64,000 nucleotides of DNA from Rhinopithecus roxellana (lineage: Eukaryota; Chordata; Mammalia; Primates; Cercopithecidae), in the NCBI RefSeq assembly GCF_007565055.1, contig NC_044553.1, positions 98,741,858-98,805,857 of the forward strand, written 5' to 3'. A program made the translations under genes and the position numbers. How positions within the stretch are numbered: position 1 is the first letter of the stretch; the number at the start of each line of letters is the position of its first letter. This document shows, piece by piece, positions 1 to 12,303 of the stretch. Under the pieces are notes generated by a model. It was not told where the DNA came from. It ran no database searches and saw only the letters and a program-made list of their open reading frames with translations.

Positions 1-961
1 AAAAATGGTATAAATAATTGTATTAACAACTAACTATTACTAGATAATTTTTATTTATAAATGATTAGCTAGAAAAAATTTTCTTAAACTTCTGTCACAA
101 GAGACTAATTCTGGCATACATCATGATTTTATTAACAAGGTAACTGCCTTTTGGTTGTTATAATAATTGTTAATATTTTACATATGGAGAATAGAAAGTA
201 CTGGAAGAATATGAAAATTATGAGACTTATTTTTTACAACTATGTGTTTATACTAAGCAATATTTTTGTTTGATTTCAAAGCAAACCTTAAACTTTTTCA
301 CCTTTCTACTTGAATCTATTTCCTGATGCAACCACTCTGCTTTCATTGAAATCATCAATTGTCATTCCCTTCGCAAAGTTCTAACTCTCCCAAATGTTTT
401 GACTCTTTACCCAAATTATTAAAATGAGTCTTTCACTTTGGGATTATTAAATTATTCAAATTCCATATTCAAAGTCTATTATTTTAACCAGAGTGTAGAC
501 TATACAATCCATACTATATGATTTCAGGTAATAATTCTTTTCAAAGTATCTATTAAGAATTTCTATATCCAGTATTCATTCAATAAATTATTTTCCTTCA
601 TAAAGGTTTTATTTTATACCAATAGATAATTTTTACTTTACTTATTAAATTACTATTGTGATATTAATTTTATAACATTTTAAAGTAACAGTTCTAACTA
701 AATTTCTACTGTCTTTATAATCATGTGGCTTATTTGGAAAGGAAATGACAACTAATTCTTTCTGACAATCATAGTTTAAATTAAACTAATGAGTAAAGAA
801 CATATATGTAGGCCTAGATAATACTAAGTGTATGCAACTTTAGTTTTAGGCTATGTTATGATGTGATAACGAATATTTTAAAAAATAAAAATTATATTCA
901 GTTTGCACTTGTTCCGATGCACTAATATATTTATTTGACTAGATCAGTGAAGATTGTAGAC
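1..961. other. AT-rich unassigned DNA
   Basis: Strongly AT-rich sequence with no long reading frame and no repeat I can name. It may contain very old, decayed interspersed repeats. Confidence 0.5.
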
Positions 962-1150
962 CAGTGCTATCCAGTAGAACTTTCTGAAATGTTGGAAATG
1001 TTCTATAGCTCTGCTTTTTCATTTAGTGTGACTATAGATTGCTTGAAATATGGCTAGTCTGACTGAAAGCTGAGCTTTCCATTTTAATTAATTAAATCAT
1101 AAATTTAAGTAGGCAAATGTGGCTATTGGCGCCACATTATACAGTGCAGC
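962..1150. mobile_element. hAT-Charlie-type non-autonomous DNA transposon (MER58/MER5-like)
   Basis: The segment starts CAGTGCTATCCAGTAGAAC and ends near ACAGTGCAGC. This is the pattern of a short Charlie-group element with imperfect terminal inverted repeats and an AT-rich centre (TTTTAATTAATTAAAT) between GTGGCTA-type motifs. It is non-coding and old. The exact subfamily is a recollection; the DNA-transposon class is more secure. Confidence 0.5.
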
Positions 1151-1282
1151 ATAGACAGTAAAGGCTATGAACATAAGAAATGGTCTCTATTTATTGACAC
1201 AATCTCTTTCTTGATAAACTTACATATTTATGATACTATAAAATGTATAACTTACAAGAATGACATATGTCTTAGATTAATA

Positions 1283-1505
1283 ACACTAATAACAACAATA
1301 GCAAACCCTTTTATTCACTTCCTTCATACTATGCACTAGTATACCAACTCCTTTAACCCTCACAGAAACTCTTTAAGACTGGCACTAGAATTATCCTTAT
1401 TTTAAAAGTATATTGAAACACTTTGCACCTGGGTTTTGTCACACAGCTATTGAATAGTAGAAACATGATTTGAACTAAGACAACATAGCTCCAGAATTTT
1501 TAAGT
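1283..1505 (+). repeat. MIR SINE, diverged
   Basis: The order of motifs matches a MIR: a region like CTATGCACTAGTATACC, then CCTTTAACCCTCACAGAA, a TTATCCTTATTTTAAAAG block, and finally GTCACACAGCTATTGAATAG followed by GATTTGAACTAAG. Divergence is high, as expected for a mammal-wide SINE. Its last ~50 bp is copied again near 2.2 kb. Confidence 0.65.
1435..1486 (+). repeat. Local duplication, copy 1 (end of the MIR)
   Basis: About 52 bp, from TTTGTCACACAGC to AAGACAACATAG, recur at 2,204-2,256 with only about three differences. Independent MIR copies would be far more diverged, so this is a local duplication. Confidence 0.75.
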
Positions 1506-2203
1506 TGCCTTGAGATAGAAATATTTCTTCTTGATCTGGCTATATTCACTTATAAAATATAGAAAAAGATGTACAATTATTTGATGTATCTTGTGCCTGG
1601 TTCTTTGAGATTAATTTAAATCAATTTGAGAAGCTTTATTTTTAAAATGGCAACCAAGAGTTTTCTATATCTCCTCTTTCCTGAGGTCTCATGGGAATGG
1701 CAGAAACAGATAAGCACACATACACATACACATCCATACACATAAGCGTATGTATGCTTTGATATATATATAACAAAACCATAATAGTATTGAAAAAAGG
1801 GAAGCCTGACAGTAGCAAATCCAATACTGAAATAAAGATTTGGATTAGTGTAGTGTATAAACAGAAGCAACCACAGTCTGACATAAGTTCTTTTCAGTAA
1901 GCCCTAGAAGATGTTTCAAGGTCATAGTCAACATCTTCAAGATAAATTGCATATCACTGAACAAATAGGAAGATAAATAATTGAAGAACTGAGTATAGAA
2001 AAATTGAGTCTATCAGGCCATTTCCTCTTTCAACTGCCCACTCCAGGATACAGAGAATTGCTTTCTTGGGAGTAAGAAATCTGACTTTGGAGAGTTTCTA
2101 TTTGGGCAAAAGGCAGAAATGAATAGAAAAAAAGAATAAAAGAAAATATAGCTCTACCCAAGAGTGGAAAATTAAATATCTCTGCTGCCAAAGTAAAGAC
2201 TGC
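1506..2203. other. Unassigned AT-rich DNA
   Basis: No gene or named repeat recognised. A short run of alternating CACATACACATACAC and TATATATA sequence lies near 1,715-1,772. The open frames across it are short and chance-like. Confidence 0.5.
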
Positions 2204-2256
2204 TTTGGTCACACAGCTAGTGAATAGTAGAAACATGATTTGAACTAAGACATCAT
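2204..2256 (+). repeat. Local duplication, copy 2
   Basis: Near-identical to 1,435-1,486 (shared run GAATAGTAGAAACATGATTT and more). The flanks do not continue as MIR, which suggests a short templated insertion rather than a second MIR. Confidence 0.75.
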
Positions 2257-2449
2257 GTAAAAGTAAAAGCAAAATAAAGAATGTGTTTATTTTGGCAGCA
2301 GTGTATGTGTGTGTTTGCCAGAGTTTACAGAAGAGAGATCTACCTATAGCCATCCTATTCAAATACTTGAAAGGGAATCCAACCAGTTAACATTCTCTGT
2401 TCACTTATGCAAATCTGAAGTAGGCCATTTAAGGATCAGATCTAACTCA

Positions 2450-3474
2450 AGAGAAACCAATCCTAATCTTTTATAGATGTAACAGTACCAGCTATCTCAA
2501 TTAATCAATATAGTTACTTGATTTTTTTAAAAAAGAAAGAAAAACTGGAAAGCACTAATATAAACAACCAGAACTCCCAGAGATAAGAAAGATAAATGAA
2601 CTTTAATTCATTCAATACCCAGGTCAGAGATATTTAAGCAGATAATGCATCCACAAAATCAGCACAGATTACTAAGAAAAATAGCAATCAGAAAACAAAA
2701 CAATGTAAGAAATTAATATAATTACTGAAATAAAATAATTAAATGGTTACACATAAGAAACAAGTTGGCAATACAAGACTTAATATCAAAGATTTCTAAC
2801 ACAACAGAGCATAAATATAAAAATAGAAAATATAAGAGAAAAGCTAATATTTATGAAGTTCAACACTGAGTCATAAAGTCCAACATTGATTCACTGAGTC
2901 CAACATCTGCCTAAGGGTAGTTCCAGCAAACTGAGGGAGGATTTAAGAGAAGTTCTCAAAGCTGGAAAAAAGATTGAATTGAAAGAGCACACATAGACCA
3001 AGCAGTATAAATGACCAGAGAACCACTCTCAAATTAAACGTTATAAAATTTCAATTCCAATCATTAAGAGAAAACTGAACATTTTTAAGGAGAAAAACAA
3101 AATTTCCTACAAGAGAATAAAATTCAGATTAACATTGGACTTCTATTTGGTGGAAGTGAATGCAAGTTCTGAAAGAAAATTATACTAAAATAAGATTTTT
3201 TATTTTGCCTGAGCAATCTTTCTATAATGTTTGAAAGCAAAATAAAAGTTAAAATACATTTGGATTTGTTTAACATCTAAATTACTCAGAAGACACTTTT
3301 TTCATGGAAAAGGAGCCCAAGAATATTAAGAACCTAGAATCAAAACAATTAAGTATAAATTTGAGTTGGTATTGACATCTAAATCCTGATACTGGAAAGA
3401 TCCTTCTTAACTAAAAATATGTACATACTTAAAATATTTCATTCTATTTACTCATTCTCAATTTTATCATTAAC
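2450..3474 (+). repeat. HAL1/L1M-like LINE remnant, part 1
   Basis: A-rich sense-strand sequence resembling the ORF1-to-3' part of HAL1 or old L1M elements, for example around GAAAGAGCACACATAGACCA and CAAGAGAATAAAATTCAGAT. It appears to continue after the MLT1 LTR at 3,475-3,849. No reading frame survives. The assignment is tentative. Confidence 0.4.
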
Positions 3475-3849
3475 TGCTGTGGTTTGAATGTATGTGTCCC
3501 TCCCAAATTCATATGCAGGAACTTAAACCCGAACGTAATAGCATTAAGAGATGGGGCCTTTAGGACATGATTAAGTCATGAGAGCAGAGTCTTCATTAAT
3601 AGGATTTTAGTGCCCTAAAAAAGGGGGCTTGAGAGAACTAGCGAAGCCTGTTTCCTTTCCATCTCTTTCACCATGTGAGGACACAGCAAGTCACTACCTT
3701 AGAAGTAAGGACCAGGCCCCAACAGACATCAAACCTGCTAGGGCTTTGCTCTTGTACTTCCCAACCTCTAGAACTGTGAGACATTTCTGCTGTTTGTAAG
3801 TAATCCAGTTTAAGATATCTTGTTATAGCAGCACAAATGGGCTACAACA
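3475..3849 (+). mobile_element. MLT1-type MaLR solo LTR (MLT1B-like)
   Basis: About 375 bp starting TGCTGTGGTTTGAATG and ending GGGCTACAACA. Typical MaLR LTR parts occur in order: CCCTCCCAAATTCATATG, ATTAAGAGATGGGGCCTTT, CACCATGTGAGGACACAGC, CTCTAGAACTGTGAGA and TTATAGCAGCACAAATGG. No internal region or second LTR is attached, so it is a solo LTR. It splits older LINE-like sequence. Confidence 0.75.
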
Positions 3850-4302
3850 CCAACTAAACACAAAATACAGGCTAAATAATGTTTGCTAGAAAATACCAAA
3901 ATACTACATTGAATCACGACCTAAAATCTGTTTCAAAATATTATAGATAACTACAATATGTAAAAGTGATACAACTAAAATACTGTCAAAGAGACAGTGG
4001 GAAGGATATGAAAGAAAGAGTAAGATAATCAAAGAATCCTTTAAGGGAAAAAAAGAAGCTACTTACATTAACAGTAAAGAAATGTAGAAATAAGTATATT
4101 TAGTATTATAATAATGTCTAGCAACATAAATACAAACAGAAATTATCAATAGTTATTTTAGGGAGTGGACCTCAGTGTAAAGAGGGCAAAGAGTTTATTT
4201 TTAATTTTGCTACTTTCTTTGTTGTCTGAATATTTTAATATGTTCATATGTCACTTTTATAATATAAATTATTGACTTGTTCTAAATAATATCATACAGT
4301 TT

Positions 4303-4304
<2 letters not shown>
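3850..4304 (+). repeat. HAL1/L1M-like LINE remnant, part 2
   Basis: A-rich sequence that appears to continue the element interrupted by the MLT1 LTR (GACAGTGGGAAGGATATGAA, then GTTGTCTGAATATTTTAA near the 3' end). Low confidence. Confidence 0.35.
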
Positions 4305-4333
<29 letters not shown>

Positions 4334-4616
4334 GAGACGGAGTCTTGCTCTGCCGCCCAGGCTGGAGTGCTGTGGCCAGATCTCAGCTCACTGCAAGCTC
4401 CGCCTCCCGGGTTCACGCCATTCTCCTGCCTCAGCCTCCCGAGTAGCTGGGACTACAGGCGCCCGCCACCTCGCCCGGCTAATTTTTTTGTATTTTTTAG
4501 TAGAGACGGGGTTTCACCGTGTTAGCCAGGATGGTCTCAATCTCCTGACCTCGTGATCCACCCGTCTCGGCCTCCCAAAGTGCTGGGATTACAGGCTTGA
4601 GCCACCGCGCCCGGCC
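4305..4616 (-). mobile_element. AluY, Old World monkey type (AluYR-like)
   Basis: A full-length Alu on the minus strand. A run of 29 T at 4,305-4,333 is the poly(A) tail read backwards, and the 5' end is the ...CGCGCCCGGCC block at 4,616. On the plus strand it reads CTTGAGCCACCGCG, CCACCTCGCCCGGCT and GGCCAGATCTCAGCTC. These correspond to the changes I associate with cercopithecoid AluY. CAGTTTCC occurs at 4,297-4,304 and again at 4,617-4,624, which fits a target-site duplication merging into the tail. Very little decay is visible, so it is young. The short open frame across it is not a gene. Confidence 0.9.
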
Positions 4617-4844
4617 CAGTTTCCATTTTTAAATGGCTTTAGGATGCTGTATTTTCCTATCCACATAATTAAATATTAGAATAATTTAGTACCAAATCAG
4701 TACATGTGTTTAGTACCTATGAAAGTTTTGTTCATTGCTCAAGATATTCTCAATATGTGGACATGAATATTTAATTAAGCTAACATTCATTTAAAAATTA
4801 GCTATTTTTTTTTATCTAGATGTATTAAAATATCCTCTACAGCA

Positions 4845-5058
4845 GAAGTTGTTAAACTTTTTTTATTAAGGGTCAGCTGGCAAGTATTTCAGTCTTTGTG
4901 GGTCCTAAGTAAGATCTTTGCTGCAAGTATTCAAGTCTGCTGTTGTAGCATGAACATAGCCATGTACAACATGTAAAAAATGATGGTAAGTTCCAATAAA
5001 CTTTTATTCACAAAAACAAGTAGTAATAGAGATTTGGCACACAGGTCTTATTTCGCCA
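4845..5058. mobile_element. hAT-Charlie-type non-autonomous DNA transposon
   Basis: Contains the series GGGTCAGCTGGCAAGTATTT, AGTCTTTGTGGGTCCTAAG, TGCTGTTGTAGCATGAACAT and CCAATAAACTTTTATTCAC. This matches a common short hAT-Charlie element of primate genomes. It is non-coding. Family class is likely; the exact name is not certain. Confidence 0.5.
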
Positions 5059-5239
5059 ACACGTGTTCATGTCTACTTTTCTTGGTATCTACTTCCTTGT
5101 TACTCACTTGCACAATTTTGCCCCATTATAATATATGTCACTGTTAAATTCCTAAGTATATTTTAACAAAATTGTATCATAGGTCTAAATCATTTACAGA
5201 TGTTTCTGCTGTTTGCTGAACATTTAACTGCTTTCCTAG

Positions 5240-5240
5240 T

Positions 5241-5271
<31 letters not shown>
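5240..5271. repeat. (CT)n microsatellite
   Basis: A nearly pure TC/CT dinucleotide run of about 30 bp. Confidence 0.95.
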
Positions 5272-8200
5272 ATCAGTTAATTTAATAGATTTATAGCTGG
5301 TTTAATAATCTAGACTATTTACCCTGAATAAAAACAGGAAGGTTTCCCACATTGAACCCTGAGAAATAGCAATCCACACTTTCATTTTCTCTGCCTGAAA
5401 AATATACTTATGTTCAATTCTAATTTCCTGCTGCTTGTAAGTAAAGGATGAAGCTAAACACATTGTGAAGTACTAGGGGGAAAAAGCTTATTATACTAAG
5501 ATAAAAATGATGTGCATTGCAATTCAAATGGTTCACTGACAGAATGACCTTAATTTCTATTCAGAATGCTGTGGTACACTTTCAGATGTAGATGAGATAT
5601 AATGGGCCTACAGTGAATATTGCCTGTCAGCCTGATAAAACTGACAAGATCAAGAGATAAGGAAGTTCCACATCCACTTATTTTCATGTTTGGCCCTTAG
5701 GGTTTTTTGGTATTAGATCATTGCTGCAGTTTATTCTCATAAAGCCAGGTTAAGATATTTATGGAAAGGCTGGGATATGCTCAGAAGGAGACAGCTGACA
5801 ACAATGTGAGATACACGCAATGGAGCTGGAATTCCCTAAACAGTAATTTATGCTGATGACAGAATTTTTTTAAAAACACAAGCCATTTGAAATCCATTTA
5901 TGTTACTTGCTCAGCTTTGAAGAAACCATTACTGAAAAATATGGTATATAGGAGGCTCTTTCTCTAGTTCTTAGAACTTACAAGGTTGTGTACTATTGGG
6001 GCTCAGAAATTGATACCCCCATAGTGAAGACCTCAGAAGCAGCCTCATAACAATGTTTCTCTCTGCCTTTTCCTGCCATGCTGTTTCTCACCCCTCATCC
6101 TCCCCCAAAGCAAGTCAAAGGAGCTAGAATCCGTCTTCACCACAGTGGGTCATAGAAACCAGGGCCGCTTTTCCCAGCATCCAGCTATAAAACCTAAAAA
6201 TTGTATTCTAACTTTTTCCCACCTTTCTGTGCAAGAGGTGTCTATAAAGAAATTCTCCCTGACCTACCTTGTTTGATTGTAAGTCATCAGAAGTCATAAG
6301 ACGCATTTCAGAAAGGGTCTTGCCCCACACCCAGGAGGAGGGAATGCTACACACACAAACTAAGAAAAATCTGAACAGGCCTTGCTGAGTTTCTCCACTG
6401 TCTGTTAGCATTAGACTGTACCCTTTTTGTCCTATCACAGTTCTACACACTTATTCATTCTTCATTGAACCTAAGCATAAAAATGGATAGCTTTCCCTGT
6501 ATGTTTGGGTCTTGGTCTGAAGGTTCCTGTGTCCAGTAAAACTAGAAAAAAATACATTTGTTAGGCTTTTCTCTTGTTAACCTGTCTTTTGTTATAGGGA
6601 TGTTGGCCATGACCCTTATGATGAGTAAAAAACAGATCAATCCCTTACTCTCCCTACAATACATAGAATTTTATGCTGTAATTTTGTGTAGCCTTGCCTA
6701 TTAAAGCTTAGAAAAAGGATTTGTCTTCAGGTGCTGGAACTTTCAGCCTTCACAGAAAATAAGCTGAGATCACTGTAAGAAGAATGAGAGTGGGAATGAC
6801 TGCAGGTCTTATTTCACATTATGCTTATCCCCACATCCCCACCTAAGCCTGGGCTCCAGACTGGAATGTCACTCTTCTACCGAATCCTAAAATGTTTTTT
6901 CTTCCTTAATTCCATGCTTTTCTCCCAGTTCTGAAAGCTCCCTACCTTGCATATACTACTATCATGTAAAACATGGTTTTCTCTCTTGTAGCTGTTCAAG
7001 ACTTCTCTCTCTCACTTTTGACTAAGTATAGATAAAGGCTGGCAGATCCTAAAATTATATTCAGTATTTATGTGTGTACTTTCTATCAAGTATTTCTTCC
7101 ATTTTCAGCACAACAGCTCTTGTCTTCTCTTTTACTAGGAGGGTTCAAATTTTTTTAGAAATTTTTTTGGTACAACAACTCAGAGTTTGGCTGACTTTAA
7201 TACAATTCTTTAAACTGGGGAATAAATGACTTCTCAGGAAGCAATCACGGACTTTTATTGTTTAGTCTTCTCGAATACAAAAACATATATCTTAAATTGG
7301 AGAAGAAAACTGTTGCTTATAGCCAACAGTCACAGGCAAGCTCACTTTGCCACCTCTGAAGCGAGCACCACACTATCTCATACCCCCCAAATCATTACTT
7401 TCTATACACGTTGTGGCCACACATCATGGTCAAATGGCCAAATAACTCCACCAATCCTTGGTCACTCTGAAAGAAACTCAGGTATTATTGCCCATTTTTC
7501 AGATACTAGGCTAACTCTTGAGGAGCATGGTTGGAATTTGTTGACTTGCCATTTACTGTCTGCTAAAGACTGATTGGGAATTGTTGGTGAAATCTAGTTT
7601 GATAGTTTAATACAAAATCTCCTGTGAACCCAGAAAACCTGTTCATAATGGAAGAGAAAGAAAACAGTTTTATTACTGAATAAACATTAAGTCAGAATGT
7701 GATGCATACATTGACCTAAAAGGAAGAAGCTGAGGCAAAATTAATGTACAAGGAGAGTTTATTTGGAACATACTTGAGGACTGCAACCCAGGAGCATCGA
7801 CTAAATCAAGTTGCCCTAAACATACACTCCAATGACCACTTTATAAAAGTGGATTTATAAAGGAAAAGAGAAGGCAGTTTCTGAGTTATTTATCAAGAAT
7901 TTGTATTAAAATAACATAAGTTTTTGATTGACTTACATTGTTATTTGTATGACAAATTCCAGGAACATGAAGATAATGGGTGAAGCAGCTAGTCAGAAAT
8001 AAAATGACTTGAAACAATTGCCTCCAAGCACAGGTGTTGGGGTCATGACTGATGTCCTATGCTCATGTGTCTCTGGGCCTGCATACCTCACATAGCTCAG
8101 ACTGCTCTGAAGTATTTTTCTTTTCTTACACATGCTAGGCAACTTACTGCCTGCCACTAAAGAGAGAAATCTCACCCTTTTAAGCAAGCAGATAAAAAGC

Positions 8201-8382
8201 ATTGCTTACATGTTCTCAAGATAAATAATAATTGGACCTCAAGTAAGGGGTCTTAACAGCACCATTTGTTACACATAGTTCATCTTATACTCACCTACAA
8301 TTGGTGTGGCCACTTGTCTTTGCAAATTTCCTTTATCCAAAAGGCCCACACAACTTCTGAGATTTCTATGAAGGTAGGTATT
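5272..8382. other. 3.1 kb with no gene recognised
   Basis: No supported coding exon. Open frames here, such as the 115-codon frame at 7,226-7,573, have no recognisable domain and sit in ordinary AT-rich sequence. From about 7,725 to 8,215 the sequence looks like an antisense LTR (GAGAGTTTATTTGG, CAAGTTGCCCTAAAC, GTGTTGGGGTCATGACTG), but I cannot name a family. Confidence 0.45.
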
Positions 8383-8814
8383 GTTGGCTCTTGAACAATG
8401 CAGAGGTTTTGGGGCACTGAACCCCTACACAGTCAAATATCTGTATATAACTTTTGATTCCCCCCATAACTTAACTACTAATAGCTTATTATTAACCAGA
8501 AGCCTTACTGATAATGTACACAGTCAATTAACACATATTTTGCATGCTATACGTATATATACTATATTCTCATAGTAAAATAAGCTAGAGAAAAGAAAAT
8601 GTTAAGAAAATCACAAGGAAGAGCAATATATTTACTATGCATAAAATAGAAGTAATTTATTATAAAGGTCTTCATCTCATCAACTTCAGGCTGAGTACGC
8701 TGAGGAAGAGAAGGAAGAGGAGGGGTTGGTCTTGTTATCTCAGAGGTGGCAAAAGCATAAGAAAATCCCCATATCAGTAGACCCATACTGGAACTTTGTT
8801 GTTCAAGAGTCAAC
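8383..8814. mobile_element. TcMar-Tigger-type non-autonomous DNA transposon
   Basis: Terminal inverted repeats are visible: GTTGGCTCTTGAACAA at 8,383-8,398 against TTGTTCAAGAGTCAAC at 8,799-8,814, 15 of 16 bases complementary. The inside carries CTTAACTACTAATAGC, CAGTCAATTAACACATATTT and AAGCTAGAGAAAAGAAAATG, a pattern known from Tigger-derived elements. TA dinucleotides lie just outside both ends. No transposase frame. Confidence 0.75.
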
Positions 8815-10357
8815 TTTAGTTACAGTTTGGAGCAGATGCCTAAGTTAAACTCCCATGAGAATGGAGAGTGAATGATACTATCTTCCTTGATGTTTATATT
8901 TCAAGTAAATGGCTCCAAGCACCTTGAAAACATAAATTATTGGATTGTAAAACTTCAGCTTTTTAAAAGATTCATATACATCTCAAAGGGATAGAGGAAG
9001 AATTCACAATTACTGTACAAGTTTTCTCAAGTAAATGCTATAAGAAAAGGGAGGTCCTGATGTCTCTTTCCCTTTCTGCATTAGGAAAAATCTCATTTTG
9101 TTTTGGTTTTCCTTTCCTTTTTTCAGATTTCTATTAACACTTAGAGTCTTATCTTGAGAAGACGATGTAGCACCATGAATGTCTAGCCTCTTATAGCTCC
9201 CCTAGGCCCTGTTCCCTAGAGTTTCTAGATTTGGGATTATTTTCTTCAAATTTTCTAATAAATTAATATACATTGAGAATTCAGGCAGGCCCTCAAAATG
9301 AAAATTATGCTCAACATTATTTATTACTAGCTATATATGTATTCTCCTTAAATTTTCCTAAAATCTTGAAAATTTAGTATGAGCGTTTGATCTCTGAACC
9401 TTTTCCTTCTATACTTTCCTAGTAAACAAAATTTCAACAAGCCACTAATGTGCCATTTTGAATATTTATATAAATCTCAGTTAACCACTAGTTTAAGGAC
9501 AGTAGTGTGCCTACATAGAAATGACATTTTTGTGTTATTCATTTATATTTAACCCTTTTAGTTGAACTTTATAAATGTTCACAGCATCTGCTCTAAAAAG
9601 TAAGCTCTGTGAAGAGCTGACTACAGAGTCTTTGCCTTTGACCACGATTGGATGAATAAATAAATACATGGATGAATTAATGACCCTTTTTAACTTCAAG
9701 TCTATTTATCCTTATAGTATTTCTTCTGTGTCATTTTACCATAACTCAAAGTGCTTTCTTCTCGCATTTAGTAAAATCCTCTAACTTTCTCAAGCACCTA
9801 GTAATAAGCAGGTTCCACTAGTGATTCTTTTTAGAAATACAATAAAAGCCTAATGATATGGTTGTGAAAAATAAATGTACAAGGCTGATATTAATCTTTA
9901 AAAATGAATTCCTAGATGCAGTAATAAAAGTGACCTCTACATGTTTTCTTAAAAATATACACATATATGCTATATGATTTCTAAAATCACATGCTAACCT
10001 GCAAATACATGTGTGCACATGAACACACAAAGTTTTAAAACAAATAAATGTTGTCTGTAAGGTTAAAAGTTAAGACACCAACTAACAAATTCCATGAAAC
10101 ATTAAACAACAGAGAAACAAGAATTGCAATGTGAATACCTGAATTCAATTGAAAAATTCTATGAAGCAATTAGTTTACAGTAAAGTTATAACTCTTGGAA
10201 ACCACTGGGCTTTCAAAATAATGACTCAATTAATCTATCAATCCATCAATGCATATGTACTCTCCTATAGTCATATATAAATAGCAAACAAAAAAAGAAA
10301 AGTATAGTTGTATAGTCATATTGATGATAATAACATATATTTTTAGTACTTAACAGA
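8815..10357. other. 1.5 kb with no gene recognised
   Basis: AT-rich DNA without a recognisable gene or a repeat I can name with confidence. Confidence 0.45.
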
Positions 10358-10723
10358 TATATTAGTCTGTTTTCACACTGCTGGTAAAGACATACCTGAG
10401 ACTGGGTAATTTATAAATAAAAATAGGCTTAATGCACTCACAGTTCCATGTGACTGGGGAGACCTCACAATCATGGTAGAAGGCAAAAAGGAGCAAGTCA
10501 CATTCTACATGGTGGCAGGGAAGAGAGAATTTGTACAGAGGAACTCCTCTTTATAAAACCATCAGATCTCATGAGACCCATTCACTATCCACAAGAACAC
10601 CATGGGAAAGATCGGTCCCCATAATTCAACCAACTCCCACCAGGTCCCTCTGACAGCACGTGGAAATTGTGGGAGCTATAATTCAAGATGAGATTTGGGT
10701 GGGGACACAGTCAACCCATATAA
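10358..10723 (-). repeat. THE1 LTR (3' LTR of the provirus)
   Basis: Reads on the plus strand from TATATTAGTCTGTTTTCACA to CAACCCATATAA, the reverse complement of a THE1 LTR. CTTTATAAAACCATCAGATC marks the TATA/promoter region read backwards. Confidence 0.88.
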
Positions 10724-12303
10724 TTCTGCCCCAGCCCCTCCAAAATCTCATGTCCTCACATTTCAAAGTCAATCATGCCTTCCCAACAGTCCCCAAAAGT
10801 CTTAATGCATTTCAGCATTAACTCAAAAGTCCAAGTCCAAAGTCTCATCTGAGACAAAGCAAGTCCCTTCTGCCACTGAGTCTGTAAAATCAAAAACAAG
10901 TTAGCTGCTTCCTAGACACAATGGGGTTACAGGCATTGGATGAATACAGCCATTCCAAATGGGAGAAATTGGCCAAAATGAAGAGACTACCGGCCCCAAG
11001 CAAGTTTGAAATCCAGCAGGGCAGTCAAATCCTAAAGCTCCAAAATGATCTCCTTTGACTCCTTGTCTCATATCCAGGTCATGCTGATGCAAGAGGTGGG
11101 TTCCCATGGTCTTGGACAGTTCCACCTATGTGGCTTTGAAGGGTTAAAGTCTCCCTCCTGGCTGCTTTCACAGGCTGGCATTGAGTGTCTGCAGTTTTAT
11201 AGGCACATGGTTCAAGCTGCCAGTGGATCTACCATTTTGAGGTCTGAAGGACAGTAGCCTTCTTTTCACAGCTTCACTAGGCAATGCTCCAGTGTGGACT
11301 CTGTGTGGAGGCTTCAAACTCACATTCACCTTCTGTACTGTCATAGCAGGAGTTCTCCATGAGGACCCCACCCCTGCAACAAACTTCTATTTGGACATCC
11401 AGAAATTTCTGTACATCCTGTGAAATCTAGGTGGAGGTTCCCAAACCTTAATTCTTGACTTCTGTTCACCTGCAGGCTCAACACCATATGGAAGCTGCCA
11501 AGGTTTGGGACTTGCACCCTCTGAAGCCATGGCCTGACCTATACCTTGGCCTATTTTAGCAATGACTAGAGCTGCCAGGCTGGGATGCAGGGCATCAAGT
11601 CCCTAGGCTGCACACAGCAGGGTGGACCTGGGCCTGGCTCATGAAACCACTTTTTCCTCTTAGGCCTCCAGGCCTGTGATGGGAGGGGCTGCCACAAAGA
11701 TCTGAGATATGCCCTGAAGTCATTTTCCCCATTGTCTTGGTGATTAACATTTGGCTCCTTGTTACTTATGCAAATTTCTGCAGCCAGCTTGAATTTCTCC
11801 TCAGAAAATGGGTTTTTATTTTTAATTGCATGGTCAGGTTACATATTTTCTGAACTTTCATGTCCTGTTTCCCTTTTAATATTAAATACTTTTAACAGCA
11901 CACAAGTCATCTTTTGAATGCTTTTCTGCTTAGAAATTTATTCCACCAAATACCCTAAATCATGCCCTTTGAGTTCAAAGTTCCACAAATCTCTAGGGCA
12001 GGTGCAAAATGCTGCCAGTCTCTTTGGTAAAACACAGCAAAAATCACCTTTACTCCAGTTCCCAACAAGTTCCTCATTTCCATCTGAGACCACATTAGTC
12101 TGGATTTCATTTTCCATATCATTATCAGCGTTTTGGTCAAAACCATTCAACAAGTCTCCAAGAAGTTCCAACCTTTCCCACATTTTCCCGTCTCCTGAGT
12201 CCTCCAAACTGTTCCAATCTCTGCCTGTTACCCAGTTCCAAAGTCGCTTCCACATTTTCAGGTATCTTTACAGTAGTACTCCACTCTGCCAGTACCAATT
12301 TCC
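10724..12303 (-). pseudogene. THE1 internal region, gag-like remnant without coding capacity
   Basis: Lies between the two LTRs and starts TTCTGCCCCAGCCCCTCC. No long frame is kept on the minus strand; the longest is about 105 codons (11,938-12,255). THE1 internal regions are known to be ancient gag-derived sequence that does not encode replication proteins. Confidence 0.75.

Noticed and set aside
7226..7573. 115-codon plus-strand frame
   Set aside because: No recognisable domain, no splice or promoter context, and composition like the surrounding AT-rich DNA. Best explained as chance.
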